DNA from: Liolophura sinensis
Taxonomy: Eukaryota; Mollusca; Polyplacophora; Chitonida; Chitonidae
NCBI RefSeq assembly: GCF_032854445.1
Contig: NC_088303.1
Location: 23,879,501-23,943,500, forward strand
Reading direction: 5' to 3'
DNA: 64,000 nt
The translations under genes and the position numbers were made by a program. Positions 38,878-51,917 of the stretch are shown here, piece after piece; within the stretch, counting starts at the first letter, position 1, and the number at the start of each line of letters is the position of its first letter. A model generated the notes under the pieces. It had not been told where the DNA came from. It saw only the letters and a program-made list of their open reading frames with translations, and ran no database searches.

Positions 38878-41800
38878 AGATAAAACTCTTTATATTCCCA
38901 TAAACCAATCCAAAGACACCGACTTTGGCCTAGAAAGTATATATGATGCAGTATTTGTGCACAAATCGATGGACAGCCACTAAAGAGGAGTTTATTACTG
39001 TGCTATGAAAGCAGTTAGGTTTCCCGGTTGTATACGGCTGGTAGGTGCATAAGCTGCAGCAAAGTTACGCCTGTGGATCCAGGCGTAAGAAGTCCACTCC
39101 GATAACCAAACGCAAAGTAAATGGCTTAATAAAGCAAATTTGCGGTTGGCCGCCAGGCTGTATTCGGCGAACTAGGGGCAAAATCGGACATAATGTCTCA
39201 TTTTATTGTAAGCCTGAATGTCCCTAGGGCGTAAAGCTAGCCTGTTGAGAATATTTGAAGGACTGATGAAATTATCGAAGAAGTAAATCAGCGTACCGTG
39301 GATTCAACGAAGAGTTGAGATCCATTTACCCACAGACAGACGAAGCGGCTTTGTCTCGGTGTCAAGGAAAATATCACGGCCAAAGAGTCTCACATTCAAT
39401 AGCGTTCATTATACGTTAATGGTTGTTGATGCTTCCAAGCCAATTTCTTTCTCCATTTGTTAATATATACGACAGGTTTCTCTTGGCGGACCTTCGTCTG
39501 CAGAGTACCTGGAATAATGGTTTTAGAAACATTTGATGCCAGCGTTACAACAAATATTTACATTTTGCCCGAAGCATAACTTATCCGAATTAATATTTAT
39601 TAATATGATTACTTCTATCCAAGAATAATAATATTACATAATAGTAAGTGATTAACCACGGGCGTTCAGAATTATGGCTGTATGATATTTCTATAATAGC
39701 TGTACTTTGCTGTAATACGCTATAATTGTCAATTTCAAACAGAAGCTATTCGAAATCAGTTTAGCTTACACGTTTTCGGGACCAGCATACGATTTGCTAG
39801 AAACAACATTGCCTAAAATCTAACATTTTGAGCCCCGTCACATCGTAATGGGTCTTCCTATCGGCAAGCGAACTTGCTTTCACAAAAGTATGCTGTGCAT
39901 TTGTTTCTGCAACTCGTCAACATATTTGTCTGTTTGCTCTTGATGTCATATAACATTTCACACATTTGTATATAGGCGTGTGCATTTTTGTCCCTACGAT
40001 ATCAAGTATGTAAGATTTTTCCAAATACCGCCAAATACACATTAAAATCATTCCACGTCTCAAACAATTCGCTCGAGTATTTGTCTGACTTATGTTAACC
40101 TTTATCGTAGCGGTTATACTGGATGAATTTTTCGGATTTGTTGGAAATACCCTAGCCAGTGGTGGTTGTATTTACATAGTCTCTGTGTGTCAATACTGAC
40201 TAGATCGTGTACAAACTATTTACAACTGTAACGCATTGCCAAGGTAATGGATGCATTTAAACTGTTTACACAGGTAAAACAAATGCATACAACTGCACTG
40301 ACACCACTTTTAATGACCTCTCTTGTAAATTGAATTCTATGAAAGGTGTCATGTAATATCAAAACGTAAATTATAATTCAACTAATATTTACATAAGTTG
40401 GGAAGGATTAATCCAGTTAAGCATACATTGATTTTGTTCAACAGTTTTAGACACTGTGTGAATCCAGTTAATGGAGAAAACCCGTTTGATAATTGATGTT
40501 CCATACAAACGCTTACGCCTTTGTCCATATTGAACAGGTATAACGTAAATGCATACGTTACTGTAACGAACCGACGTATTCTGGTTGATGTTGATACAAG
40601 ACCCAGGTACAGTTTGTTTTATGGAACACTATGGTGTCCGCTCCATAAATTGTTCTGCACGGCTGTTTTCAGTCTTATTAAAACTAAAGACATGCCCAGC
40701 ACCGAGTATTATGGGATGGAGGCGTCTTTATTGTAGAACTGAGAACTAATTTATACCATGCACATGTAAGGAATTCACAGAGTGTGAGTTTCAGACCAGG
40801 TTTGCCGATGCTGCTCTGAGGAGAGCTGGTATTTTAGTGGGCGTATGCGATCCTGTCGATCAGACTTTTTCCAGAACTATTCTGATATGGAACTAAATGA
40901 AGGGAGGTGTTTGCTAAAGTTTTGCACAGAAGGTAGCGCTAGTCTGATACAAGGGTGTTCGAATGGTTGCATTATATTTATTCAATTACATTCACTCTCA
41001 ATTCGATATCTGCCTCGGATTGCTTCGTTGATTTCCTCATATTGTACGGCTTCTTATTTAATGACAAAAATAAGTTGATTCTTTATGTACATGCTCTTTG
41101 AATGTGAAAGCTTTCCTGACTAAAATAATTTGGACCAAATCTGCGTAATGTGTTGTTTATTCTTGTATTTGAGATAACGTTTTATGTTTAAATTAGTAAG
41201 GTAGTACTTTTGTATTACAACCGAACAACGGTCAGTCCTTCTTGGGCTCGAGTCACCACTGCGCGAGAAAAGCTAACCCATTCAATCCGGACTTGACCAT
41301 CTGCTTTTAACTATAAACCGCCCTTCAAACACGTCTTCAAAAAACGCCAACTTTTTAAAAACGCTAATTGTTTAAAAGTCAAGTGTATACATTATCAGTA
41401 GGAAGGTTAAAGCACGTGTTATATCATACGTTACAACCTTCCGTTGACCCGAAGGAAATTTGGGAAATGGTTTTAGTACTTTTGCGGTATACTAATTGCT
41501 TTGTTGCCTTAGTGCCTGCTGAATGTTTGGTTTGATGGCTGCAGGCTGCCTTTCGGTGGTAAAGTTAAGCTCACGGGAAATCCAGGAAAATCTCGGAGCA
41601 CGTTCCGTCCAGTTTGATCCGGTATACGAAAATATTCTCCAGACGCCACATCAGACCCTGCATCGGCGTTTTTCATGTCCTTGATATGTCGTCATGGCGA
41701 TCTTTGTGTTAAAATCCGCTTTGGTGATCATAATGGAAGCAAAGCTTGGGTAACGCAATCAGGAGTGACAGCGGCCTTCGAAGACAAACCAGAACAATGA

Positions 41801-44800
41801 CAAGCATGTCGCTATTGTGTGACAAAGCGTGCATATAACAGACCCGAATCAATGCCACATATACCTGCTCCCTTGAAAGGAGGCAGGCGACAATGCTTGC
41901 ATACTGGCTGGGGACTTGAGCATTTCACTCTAAGCGTCAGGATAGGAAGCCTAGCCGAACTAGACGGCTTAGGCAAAACAAGGCTTCACTAATAGCTTCA
42001 CTTGCTGCTCAGAGCTGACATAAGCCTCGTGTCGTTGGTGGCTGTCTGCTGAACGTGTTCTTCAATAAAAAAAACAGTTGAAACGGAAGAAAAGTTTTAC
42101 GAAGATACTTTTTACATATGCATTTTTCGACAGACGTTAAGTGACATATGAAACTGATGGTTTTTATTTTTTAATAAGCAGGTCAAGATGTTACCTGACA
42201 TATAAATGTACAATAAAACTTCTCAGCTTTCATCTTAGGGCGTAAAAATGGCTTTAAAATAAAGTTCCTTAAGAGCCCAGCGGTCAGTCCGAAACTAAGT
42301 ACCGGAAGCCTGTAGTGGTGACGTCAACGATGACTGCTATCAAAACAAATGCACGTCGGAAAGAACCCAAACGGGAGTTGCTAAGCGGCTCTTGCGTTCC
42401 CACTAAATTGTTCAACGACGTCATTCTGAAAATGTTCGATCATGGACGGAAATCATGAGAAATATGTCTCAAAATTTAAAAAAAAAATCATTTTTGGCAT
42501 AACTTTCTTCATTTTCCTAATAACCATAACTTTCGTTTTGGAGTTCCTTTTTGTTTCATCGTTTAAAATAAAAATGTCAAAAATATTCCATAAATCGACC
42601 ATGGTTGTTATAACCGATGATCAAAAAAACCGAAAATGTACAGGTACACGAATACATACAGCGGTACATTATGTCCAAGGCAATAATGAATTACTTACTA
42701 CCTATTTTTAACACTCATCACAGAATATTGAAAGAACTATTTATTTATTCTAAAACACTGCGACTTAATAAACCCAACTTGCTGAACAGGTATTCCCCGG
42801 TATAATTCAATTATCAGCAGAAAGACCTACTGTCAGAAAATATGAAATATATTAGACCTCAAAATTAATGCACAGATTGTTACTAATATTTAAACAGTGA
42901 TTGCCAAAAGTACTTAAAAGTTTGCATGAGTGCATTAACAGAGCACACATGCATTTTAGTTAACCATCCGTTATGCAGTAGATTACTCACTTTTTGCTGT
43001 TTTGCTTTTACAGCTTGTGTAGTGAAGCAAACGCAAACATTAATGATATGTAGAGCTTCTGTGAAAGGAGGGGAGGTGGTGAGAGGGGTAAAACAATGAC
43101 GGGAACTGGAGGCAAAACAAACAAACAAAATTAAACAACTCAGAACCGTGGAAAGCCTTGGAAACAGTTGACCATCGTTATTGCATTATTAGAGTGGGAT
43201 ATTCGAGAGGCTTGATTCGCTTGCCGGCGCAACATCTCGTCCGTATACCGATAAGCCTGATGGTTTTCGATTGATCTGTTTTTGCTTAAACCATGCTTCA
43301 TCGAGGATATAATTACGAATAGCACGCAAACGCTCAGAGGTAACCGCTCCACAAAAGACAATGTTATGTAACTGTCCAACCGAACTGATGAGGTCGTATG
43401 ACTTCAAGCCGATATATCATGTAAAAGAATTCTCTCGCAAAATCGCCGAGATCATCTGCTTTTCTATTGGGAGGACGGAAAGAGGGGAGCAGAACAATCT
43501 GTAGCCCCATTGAACCCACTAGATGGCTAAGATGTATTGCCACTGAACACAAAAATTGCAATTTTGCTTTTTTGTGCAACTCACCCTTGTCATTTGTCAC
43601 GGGTTTCCAGAAACACTTAAACATGTATTGATGACTTCCGCTATAGCTGTACATGTCCATCCTTACGGGAGTCAGCGATCAATTCCACAGCCAGGGGCCT
43701 CATTCTTGGCTCACATGTAGCTTTGCCTGATAATGTCCACAATATGTCTGCTGTTTGCCTCAGCTTAAATCAGGCATACACGTGAATGTTAGATTCGAGC
43801 ATACCAAACACCACTGGATAGGTCGTCAACCGACGTGGCAGCCAATTTTGCGGAAGAGACATTTAATTTAATATTTAAAACCTACAGGTGGAGAGGGGTG
43901 TGTACAACAGTCGCCAAAAGCCCATCTGTTGCAAATATCTCTCGTGTTTTTGTTTGTTAATCTTGCTTCTTAAAATTGCAATTCTCTGCGATGTCAGGGA
44001 AGAATTTCCTTTTAGAGAAAATTTCGGTGTTTTGAAAAGAAAACCGCTGTGCGTCGAACTGTTGGCATGGATCATCTCAAATACAATACAGCAAGTGCAT
44101 AAATAGATGTAATCTTCATGAAAAGCTCGTACGTTGACACTGCGTACATAGAATCTTAAGTCATTTAAGTCGTTTAAGTCATTTTTATTTATCTTGTTCC
44201 TCGGAAGGTTACTTCTGAGACAGCTTCTCACGACCTTTCCCCACAGCTCAAATCCGTGCAGCCATTCAGAATGTAGGGTTGTGTGATAGTATGGATAACA
44301 TACAAGACGTAACAAGCCAACATATTATTGAAGCATTGGAAGAAGTGTACCATTCCCCACTGTATGGTTTGACAAGAACCACATGACATTCCAGTTGATT
44401 CGTCTTACATGAACTTGTGCTTATTGATTAAAAAGCGATGTGTCCTGGGTACGCCATCAAAGATGAGGCTCATTTCACGTTTCTCAAATTTGGCAGTTAC
44501 ACCGAGTCATCGTTTTTGTCTACTTTCTCACACATCATGCAGAAATGCATTCCCACGGTGTGTTTATGGATAGTTTGAATTCAATTCCCACTAATATTCA
44601 TTTTTAGATTTCGATGTAATATGAACATCGTGGTTTATGTTCGGGAAATGGATGGAACAGGTGATGTCTTCATGCTATCATTTAAAAGTTGTAGCTGCCT
44701 CTCCATGCGTGATACCAGTTTAATACGCTTTCAAATCCATTTGGGATTTATATTCTATGCAACTGGTACCAGGCTTATTGGCCTGTAGTATCCAATCTAC

Positions 44801-45174
44801 CGTTGACGATTGGAGAATTTTAATGCATTTTACGACTACAAAATGTAATGAAATTCTCACACTACATTAGCGCTCATGTCAGCAAGTGCTGTTACGTGTT
44901 GTAGAAGCAAGCATTTTATCGTTATCTGGTGGCCATATGTTTTCCTTTGCACAGTTATTGCGCAGTGAGATAGAAACTGCAGTAAATTTGAATCAGTACA
45001 CTGTTTGAAGTGTTTGTCTTGATTGCTCTGGGTTTAATATCTCTGTCGTTAGTCGTTCGGTTACGTCATGACGGTCACAGCACTTTACAAAGGGCGTAAT
45101 ATTCGTCGTGATGTATCACGGAAGCATGGTACGGACGACATCTTAATTTATTTATTCTTTAGCACCATGCCCAT

Positions 45175-45300
45175 GAATTTTAACCGTATACCAAGGCAGT
45201 CAGTTTTATGGGTGGAGGAAAAGCGGGGGTGACCCGGGGAAAAACCCCGACCGTTGGCACGTTACTGCCGAACTTACCGACACGTGACATGCAGATATAT
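45175..45300 (+). repeat. dispersed repeat E, copy 1
   Basis: TTTTATGGGTGGAGGAAA, then CCCCGACCGTTGGCACGTTA, CTGCCGAAC. The same order is found at 47344 and 57750. It resembles the body of a further SINE family. Confidence 0.6.
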
Positions 45301-45361
45301 GCACACCATAATGGTTAAAAACAAGTGGTCTGCTAGAGAGAGTATGAGTTGCGACCTCTTC

Positions 45362-45478
45362 TGCATTTACATGAGCAATTTTCATGAAAACCCCGAGGTA
45401 AATTGACAAGAGGCCGGATTTCACGGGCTACGTGTGATCAATTGCCAACTGTCACACTGTCGTCGCTGCTGCTGCTTT
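45362..45478 (+). repeat. dispersed repeat D, copy 3
   Basis: GAGGTAAATTGACAAGAGGC, then GTGTGATCAATTGCCAACTG, TCACACTGTCGTCGCTGC; collinear with 4618 and 54246. It directly follows a repeat E copy. Confidence 0.75.
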
Positions 45479-45725
45479 GCTAACCATGCTAAACTTTCTT
45501 TTTGGACTCTTAGTGTGGCCAAGGCCACAAGTTGTGGACGTCGCTGTGTCACGGTAAACCGTACATCAAAGCAGCTAAATCATGCAGTTTCTGTGCTTGT
45601 CATTTTTGCCATGTTCGTAGATTTATCGTGGATTTAATGTATTATTTATTGTAACGGTGACATTTAGCACGAGCATGAGTACTCTGATTCTTTGGAATTA
45701 TATTAACTCTTGTAAAGCAAAACAA

Positions 45726-45856
45726 TTTATTTATTTATTTGATTGGTGTTTAAGCCGCACTCAAGAATATCTCACTAATACGACAGCAACCAGCATGGTG
45801 GTTAAGGGAAACCCACAACCACAGGCAGGCTGCTGGCAGACCTTCGCACGTACACC
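45726..45856 (-). repeat. SINE family A, 3' half, antisense
   Basis: Begins TTTATTTATTTATTTGATTG, then ACTCAAGAATATCTCACTAA and GCTGGCAGACCTTCGCACGT. Confidence 0.88.
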
Positions 45857-47289
45857 CGCGCAGAGCAAAAAGAAATACACTAAACTGTGAAGCAAACACT
45901 TGATTACAAGGTATTCGTGTACCTCAGAAACAAACAAAACATTGTATGTGTAACAAAAGTGATAAATATAGGAAAATGGTCGCCTGTGTCCTCTGATTTG
46001 TTTGATTTCCGGTTATAATATGATCAAGTTCTAATGTTTGACCTCGCGCATGATTGACATATTCGGGGCAATGAGTGATCAAGGTATTGACACGCGGTAG
46101 GATCTGGGGTGTTGACAGAAGAGTTTCCCTTCGTAATTAACGTCTCCACCCTTGTGGTGATCAAATTGCGTTAACCATCTTAAATAAGGCAGATAAGCAA
46201 AGCCCGCACAATGATGCACTTGAACATGCGTTGTAAGATCTGGGCAGCCCTATAGAGTGTTATTGATAGAGCCAAACCGTCACTCCGTTCAGCCACTGAC
46301 TTCGGTACAGCCATGTTAAAAGTGCTGATACCAGTGTGGCATGTAACCTCAATCGCTGGCCTCTTCCCCTCCCCCGGGGTACAGTGCTCTGTAGTCTATA
46401 GCCCGCTTAATACTTGCCTGTATTAAACACTGTGATATCAAACCTACTAAACGGCGAGAAGGACAAAGTTTCTAGATGAAAATTAGCATATACCTTTCTA
46501 ACATATTTCCCAGTAGACGGGTTTGCCACACTAATGTATATCACACATACGTTATGATATCGCTGTCGCACATCCTCCGAATATCCGTCCTTCTGCAACT
46601 TCGTTTCAATGGATATTGCTTGTACAATTATAGGGATAAATGATGTATAAGCTAATATGCGTACATTCCTACACTTATCCTATTAGCTGAATGCTCACTC
46701 TGCAAGCGGAAAATACAAAAACCCTTTCTCTTGTGCGTATTGGATGCATCCTGGCCCCGTGGTTAAGCCGCTAGCGTTACATCGTAGACTATAGGTAAAT
46801 GACTGATTGGCATTGAGATAAGCTCATGTTTACTCGCTGACGAACAGGCCAATCTGTATGATCAGTACCCATCCCCTACCACACCAATACGCTAACACCA
46901 ATAAACCTAACAGTCATCCATAATAGCAAGCCGTAGCCCCCGACAAGGAAAGATTGGTTATACATAACTGTATTCATCAGAGACTTTGTTGTTTCCGAAG
47001 CTGACGGGGTTCTGTACCGCTTGAGCAGCTGCCGTGGACCATTCTGTCAAGAAGCAGTCACACGATTAGTCTCTGGTCACAAAACCGAAAAAAAAAATGC
47101 TGCTTAATACAAGTCAAAAAGATGTGTTTGATCATTAATATTTAGGTCAAGCGTAAAATGGTATTCCAAGTAGATTTTGGCCAGTTCTGTTGTTTGACAC
47201 GAATGTATGAAGGAATATGAAGAAAATTACACGTAATAATCGTAATCATAAAAACTTTCAGTAACTACGACCTCTTATAATCATTTATA
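45857..47289. other. AT-rich intronic DNA
   Basis: Nothing recognised apart from a weak tRNA-like remnant near 46750-46790 (CCCGTGGTTAAGCCGCTAGC). Confidence 0.5.
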
Positions 47290-47440
47290 TTTTTATTTGA
47301 CTGTTATTTAAGACTATACTCAAAAAAGTTCACTTCTACGATGACATCATGGGTGGTGCTAACCAGAGTTTCCGGCGTAAACCACCGGCACTTCGGCAAG
47401 CTACTGACGAACCAGTTTTAGGATGCGTAAATATCCACAC
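47290..47440 (-). repeat. SINE A-like tail joined to repeat E, antisense
   Basis: Starts with a degraded SINE-A tail (TTTATTTGACTGTTATTTAA, CTCAAAAAAGTTCACTTCTA) and runs into the repeat E body (CGTAAACCACCGGCACTTCG, AGCTACTGACGAACC). This suggests that repeat E is the body of a SINE sharing the family A tail. Confidence 0.55.
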
Positions 47441-48084
47441 TAGCGTCGCCCAACAAACAGTAAGATGGGAGAGAATTCCCTGTCCACAGTCCGCTTTGAA
47501 CCCGCGATTGAAACGCAAGTGCGTTGAACCACTGGAGAACGGCCTGATACCAACCGACATAAATCTATTCGAAGTTGTGAAATGTGGATCCATCCATGAC
47601 ACCAAGCAGCAAACCATAAGGTTGTCGACATACAAAATAAAATAGGAAATATGACAACTGCAATTCCACTTACTTTACACTAAAGTTTTATACCAAAGCT
47701 AACATTACGTATAAGTTAGGCTTAGAAGCGCCTGGTGCCAAGATTTCCGGTCAGTTTCTGTCTGATGGGTGTGATGCCTCGGATCTGAGGGTCAATTGGG
47801 CGTTTCTATTTAACATGTCAACACAAAAGCATCAATGTTAAAAGAAGGAAGTACATACGTAGAAAATACCTGGTCGTTTTTACCGCCAAAACTGTGAAGT
47901 AAAGAATTTGGGTAAAAAATTCATATGATCTGAAGTGATTTGAATTGTACTGTAATCCATGGTCTAAGGATCTAGTTATAACATGGCTAGATTAAAACCT
48001 CCGTTGCTAAGACAGCCTTGTCACTTGATGATCCCTAATGTTCTAATGATTAGGGCATGAGTCAAGGCCTTAGCATTCTGTGGT

Positions 48085-48880
48085 TTGAACACGAACCGAG
48101 TTCCAATGGTTTTATGATGAGATAGTGTTCAGTGATTTGTAGCACACGGTGACAGAACACGGACCAAGTTCCAATGGTCTAATGATGAGATAGTGTCCAG
48201 TGGTTTGTAGCACATGGTGATAGAACACGAACCAAGTTCCAATGGTCTAATGATGAGATAGTGTTCAGGGGTTTGTAGCACACGGTGACAGAACACGAAC
48301 CAAGTTCCGATGGTCTAATGATGAGATAGTGTTCAGTGGTTTGTAGCACACGGTGACTGAACACGAACTAAGTTCCGGTGGTCTAATGATGAGATAGTGT
48401 TCTGTGGTTTGTAGCACATGGTGATAGAACACGAACCAAGTTCCAATGGTCTAATGATGAGATGGTGTTCTGTGGTTTGTAGCACACGGTGACAGAACAC
48501 GAACCAAGTTCCAATGGTCTAATGATGAGATAGTGTCCAGTGGTTTGTAGCACATGGTGATAGAACACGGACCAAGTTCCAATGGTCTAATGATGAGATA
48601 GTGTTCAGGGGTTTGTAGCACACGGTGACAGAACACGAACCAAGTTCCGATGGTCTAATGATGAGATAGTGTTCAGTGGTTTGTAGCACACGGTGACAGA
48701 ACACGAACCAAGTTCCGATGGTCTAATGATGAGATAGTGTTCAGTGGTTTGTAGCACACGGTGACTGAACACGAACTAAGTTCCGGTGGTCTAATGATGA
48801 GATAGTGTTCTGTGGTTTGTAGCACATGGTGATAGAACACGAACCAAGTTCCAATGGTCTAATGATGAGATAGTGTTATG
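48085..48880 (+). repeat. 68-bp minisatellite with higher-order structure
   Basis: About 11-12 units of 68 bp containing GAACACGAACCAAGTTCC, AATGGTCTAATGATGAGATA and GTGGTTTGTAGCACACGGTG. Variant units recur: GTGACTGAACACGAACTAAG at 48353 and 48761 (408 bp, six units), and minus-strand open frames 340 bp (five units) apart that are nearly identical. Open frames inside it are by-products of the repeat. Confidence 0.95.
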
Positions 48881-49029
48881 TGGCACTTGATTAAAGAGTC
48901 CAGGCTCCAATGCATTTTATGATGTAGGTACTTTAATCAAAAGTGACAATCTTGATTCATTATGTTTTAAACTATTGAGGTCAATAATAATGTCGTTGAA
49001 TGAATTTGCGTGGCTGCTAAACCGGCCTC

Positions 49030-49035
49030 TTTATT
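49030..49035 (-). terminator. candidate poly(A) signal of the antisense small gene
   Basis: AATAAA on the minus strand (ATCAAATAAAGAGG), about 205 nt past the proposed stop at 49241 and before the 68-bp minisatellite. In this AT-rich DNA the hexamer also occurs by chance, so it only mildly supports the gene model. Confidence 0.3.
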
Positions 49036-49240
49036 TGATACAATATTACTAACCAGCTATTCAAATGATTTAATTACTCTGAAAACATCTTTCGTGATAG
49101 AATACACTGCTATGCGGTCACACACCAATGTGCCTTGCCCAAGCAATGATACAAAAGATTTCCTTAAACCAGAGAGATTAAAAATAGCTGCAGTTGGATC
49201 CGATCTCACGGGGAGTGGAAGGGATTCCTCGTTTAATGAA

Positions 49241-49308
49241 CTAGGAACATAACACAAAGGTGTCCACAACTGTAACAGAGACAGCTTTCCCAGCCTCTTC
49301 CGATTTTC
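49241..49308 (-). CDS. possible small gene, exon 3 of 3 (terminal)
   Basis: Minus strand, acceptor TTTTATTGTTCAG with a good pyrimidine run. The first two bases complete a Gly codon begun in exon 2, followed by KSEEAGKAVSVTVVDTFVLC, Ser and TAG at 49243-49241. A longer open frame on the same strand (to 49057, LSLLQLWTPLCYVPS...) is an alternative reading that would not match exon 2's phase. A canonical AATAAA lies about 205 nt downstream. Confidence 0.3.
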
Positions 49309-50202
49309 CTGAACAATAAAAGCTGTTCCCAAGATGCTTTAGACGGACATGTTCGATACCTTCTTGCCAGTGCACACAATCACTTCAGTAGACAGCCACA
49401 TAATAACATCACTTACGCCTATCCCGAATACAATAAATGCTCAGGGCGATTTCAGTGTGTTTGGGGACCTCTCGGTCGATATGTATACCCTTTCCATTAT
49501 GTCCCAGGAAAAGGGAGTATAATTGAAGTTCTCTTCGCCGCTACCGTTCGTATGATTTCATCAGCCTATGTTTGACCTCCACTAAAAGCACGTTAGCGGC
49601 CCACAATGGGGGACAATTTTATTCGACATTCATTAGATAGCGTATGTTCAAGGACTGTAGTCGACATCGATACGCACATGGCTATTATATCTTCTTATTA
49701 CTTCCGACGTTTCCACGTGAGATCAACTGAAAATTTATCTTCATTCTCTAATATGTGCAGATATTCCAAATCCAAGGCCGGTTGGATAATAAACATAGAG
49801 AAACCTCCCTCTTCCATTTCCCTGGTCGAGGACTCAAACCAGTCGTAATTTCACGCCCTGGCGTTTCTGGCAAAACAACATATATACCTCGCTGTGAGTC
49901 AAACCAGGACTCAAAATTGCTAGTATGCGACATGTGTACATAGTATGTACAAACGGTTATTACATAAAGATATGTTAAGCTTCTTTGGCAATTCAAAAGC
50001 CATGCAGTACAATTCAGTGCAAGAAAACAAAATGTTCGGTCATTTCCGTACAAATTCCTGGTGTGAAGTCATTTTACCCCATTTGACACTACTATGACTT
50101 CAAAAAACTCCGCTTGATGTCTCCTGCTCAAAAGACCACATCATCCGTGAATGAGCTTCAGTGCGATTGAAGATGCTGCAGATTATGTCACTCCAAGAAA
50201 AA

Positions 50203-50229
50203 TGACGTCATTCCAGGAAAATGACGTCA
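50203..50229. promoter_or_regulatory. two perfect CRE-type palindromes 19 bp apart
   Basis: TGACGTCA occurs at 50203-50210 and again at 50222-50229, within a short tandem repeat of a 19-20 bp unit (GTCAYTCCARGAAAAATGAC, 50187-50247). TGACGTCA is the established CREB/ATF site. Here the duplication makes a local array, which could simply be a microduplication. Confidence 0.35.
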
Positions 50230-50357
50230 CTCCAGGAATTTGAAAATGACCGAAAATTTTGTTTCTGTGAGCACTCGGTATGAGTAGGATTATTTGAAGA
50301 TCTAAGAAAACTCATGCAAGGTATATGAATGAACACGCGTTGTGTTTGACAGGATAC

Positions 50358-50392
50358 CTTTCTTCTTCCATTCATCAATAGAAGAATCTTGG
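50358..50392 (-). CDS. possible small gene, exon 2 of 3
   Basis: A 35-nt micro-exon on the minus strand. Acceptor GGGCCATTTCAG with a plausible branch site (CCTAATG) about 25 nt upstream; donor AAAG|GTATCC. In the frame set by exon 1 it encodes QDSSIDEWKKK and leaves in phase 1. Too short to be convincing alone; its value is that entry and exit phases both match the neighbouring candidate exons. Confidence 0.28.
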
Positions 50393-51045
50393 CTGAAATG
50401 GCCCTTTTAACATTAGGCCGTGACAACACTTCTGCCAACTGGACTCTCAACGGGACACAGTGTTTTTTGTGTTAAAGTTTAGCCTGATTCCTGCTTATTT
50501 TTACAATGTAGGCCTACCAGTAACAAAAAAGTCAGTAGGACAACACGGGTGTATACGCTAGGGAGTGTGAAGCCCATTATTTCTGAGCTAGCGTCATCAT
50601 CGCTGGAGGATCTGAAGTTAAGACAAAAGCCCAGATAAAACTTCGTGTTCAGCTTAAATCTGATCTAGTTTCGAATACGCACGCGGTCTCAATAGACAAG
50701 ATCGGATTAAAATCGTTGCCTCACTTGATCTGATCTAAATTTGGAAGTTATTTTTAACCTGGCTGATTTCAACATGTTTGATGGAATCGAGATGGAGAGT
50801 AGAGCGACCTCAGCCTAAGCATGCGCTAAAGTATATAAGGCTTCTGAGTTCTTATTTACTGACACCTGTTCGGGTTTTATAGAGCGGCATAACTCTTGAC
50901 CAACGAACGATTTTATTCTATGTTGGGAAGTCTCCACATAGTGTAATGTGTGGTCTGCTGGTTAGATAGGCTAAAAGTCAGATTACTTCTGACTTAAGCT
51001 CATATTTTTCTGTGTATGTTCATAGCATCAAAGTTGTTAAAACAC

Positions 51046-51191
51046 CTCTTTTGTTTGTTGACGTCTTCGTGTTCTGGTCTTACGTTAGTTTTGGCATGGA
51101 TGCTTTTATCTCTTCTTTTCTTCGTTTTTGTTAAAAGTTCGCTGCTGAATATGTCTAACAGCACGTCATCTTGCACAAAACCTCCTGCCAT
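51046..51191 (-). CDS. possible small gene, exon 1 of 3 (antisense in transporter intron 1)
   Basis: Minus-strand ATG at 51191-51189 in a good context (AAGATGG), 48 codons plus two bases, then G|GTGTTT (phase 2). The product starts MAGGFVQDDVLLDIFSSELL, followed by a strongly basic stretch KTKKRRDK and a hydrophilic run rich in H, E, D, N and K. A stronger-looking donor (AAC|GTAAGA, 51083) lies inside the exon, but its phase does not fit the next exon. The full model is 146+35+68 nt = 82 residues plus stop. I do not recognise the protein; its charged, lysine-rich make-up would suit a nuclear or nucleolar protein, which is inference only. Confidence 0.3.
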
Positions 51192-51822
51192 CTTTCGGAA
51201 CCTATCAATAATCAGTAATCGACTCAGCAGTATTGAAAAGGTCTTGTTTTTTGGTGATGCATAGGTGTTTTTTTTATGATTTGTTCATTATAAACCGCTT
51301 GCAACATTACACACACTGCTTAGCCAGAATCTGTCCATAAGTAAATCACATTGCAAAGTCGATGATTTCTCTTTAAGGGTATTGTTTTGGATTTTTGAAG
51401 TAAATGGATCATTGCATAGTGGTACTGTGTGAAAACCACGTATGAAATTTCTCTTTGTAACACTCCAGGGAATAAGCTTTTTATTTTCGCGCTATGTTTT
51501 ATCACGTTGTCGTCGACGTAGCTCCTCGAATTGACAGGAAAATGATCCCTGTAGAGGCCAACCCAGCGAATCCCACTTCATCTCATCGATGTCAGACGGA
51601 TCAACTTTCGTCATCAACTGTCTGTATTAAATAAATATTGCTTCCACACTGGCCGTTGGTTTTCGTTGGCAGCGAGGTGACTGTTCGGATCGATGGGTAA
51701 ACCAACGGTTCCCAAATACCGTGCCATAGCAGCCTCCCGAAATGTTTCTATGTACTTAGTCTATGAGGCGATGACCCGGCGGAGTAAGACGGCGGAGACA
51801 GATAGCCCGGGAATACAGTGAA
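51192..51822. other. intronic DNA upstream of the antisense candidate gene
   Basis: AT-rich; no promoter motif identified with confidence. Confidence 0.45.
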
Positions 51823-51833
51823 ATTCATAATTG

Positions 51834-51917
<84 letters not shown>

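Noticed and set aside
39045-39227. Cys-containing basic open frame on + ending CKPECP, resembling a small secreted peptide
   Set aside because: No signal peptide, no ATG, weak acceptor only; inside transporter intron 1. Interesting look but no support.
43875-44315. 146-codon open frame on -, the longest in the window
   Set aside because: Near the chance maximum; a TTTAAGTCG-type microrepeat (NDLNDLNDL) lies inside it; no domain or splice partner.
47349-47645. 98-codon + frame with Arg/Pro-rich product
   Set aside because: Overlaps a repeat E body; the opposite strand is equally open, and no start or splice support.
48179-48704. Several near-identical 61-codon minus-strand frames that could suggest a repetitive gene family
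   Set aside because: They are the 68-bp minisatellite read in successive frames; the unit is not a multiple of three, so the peptide changes frame.
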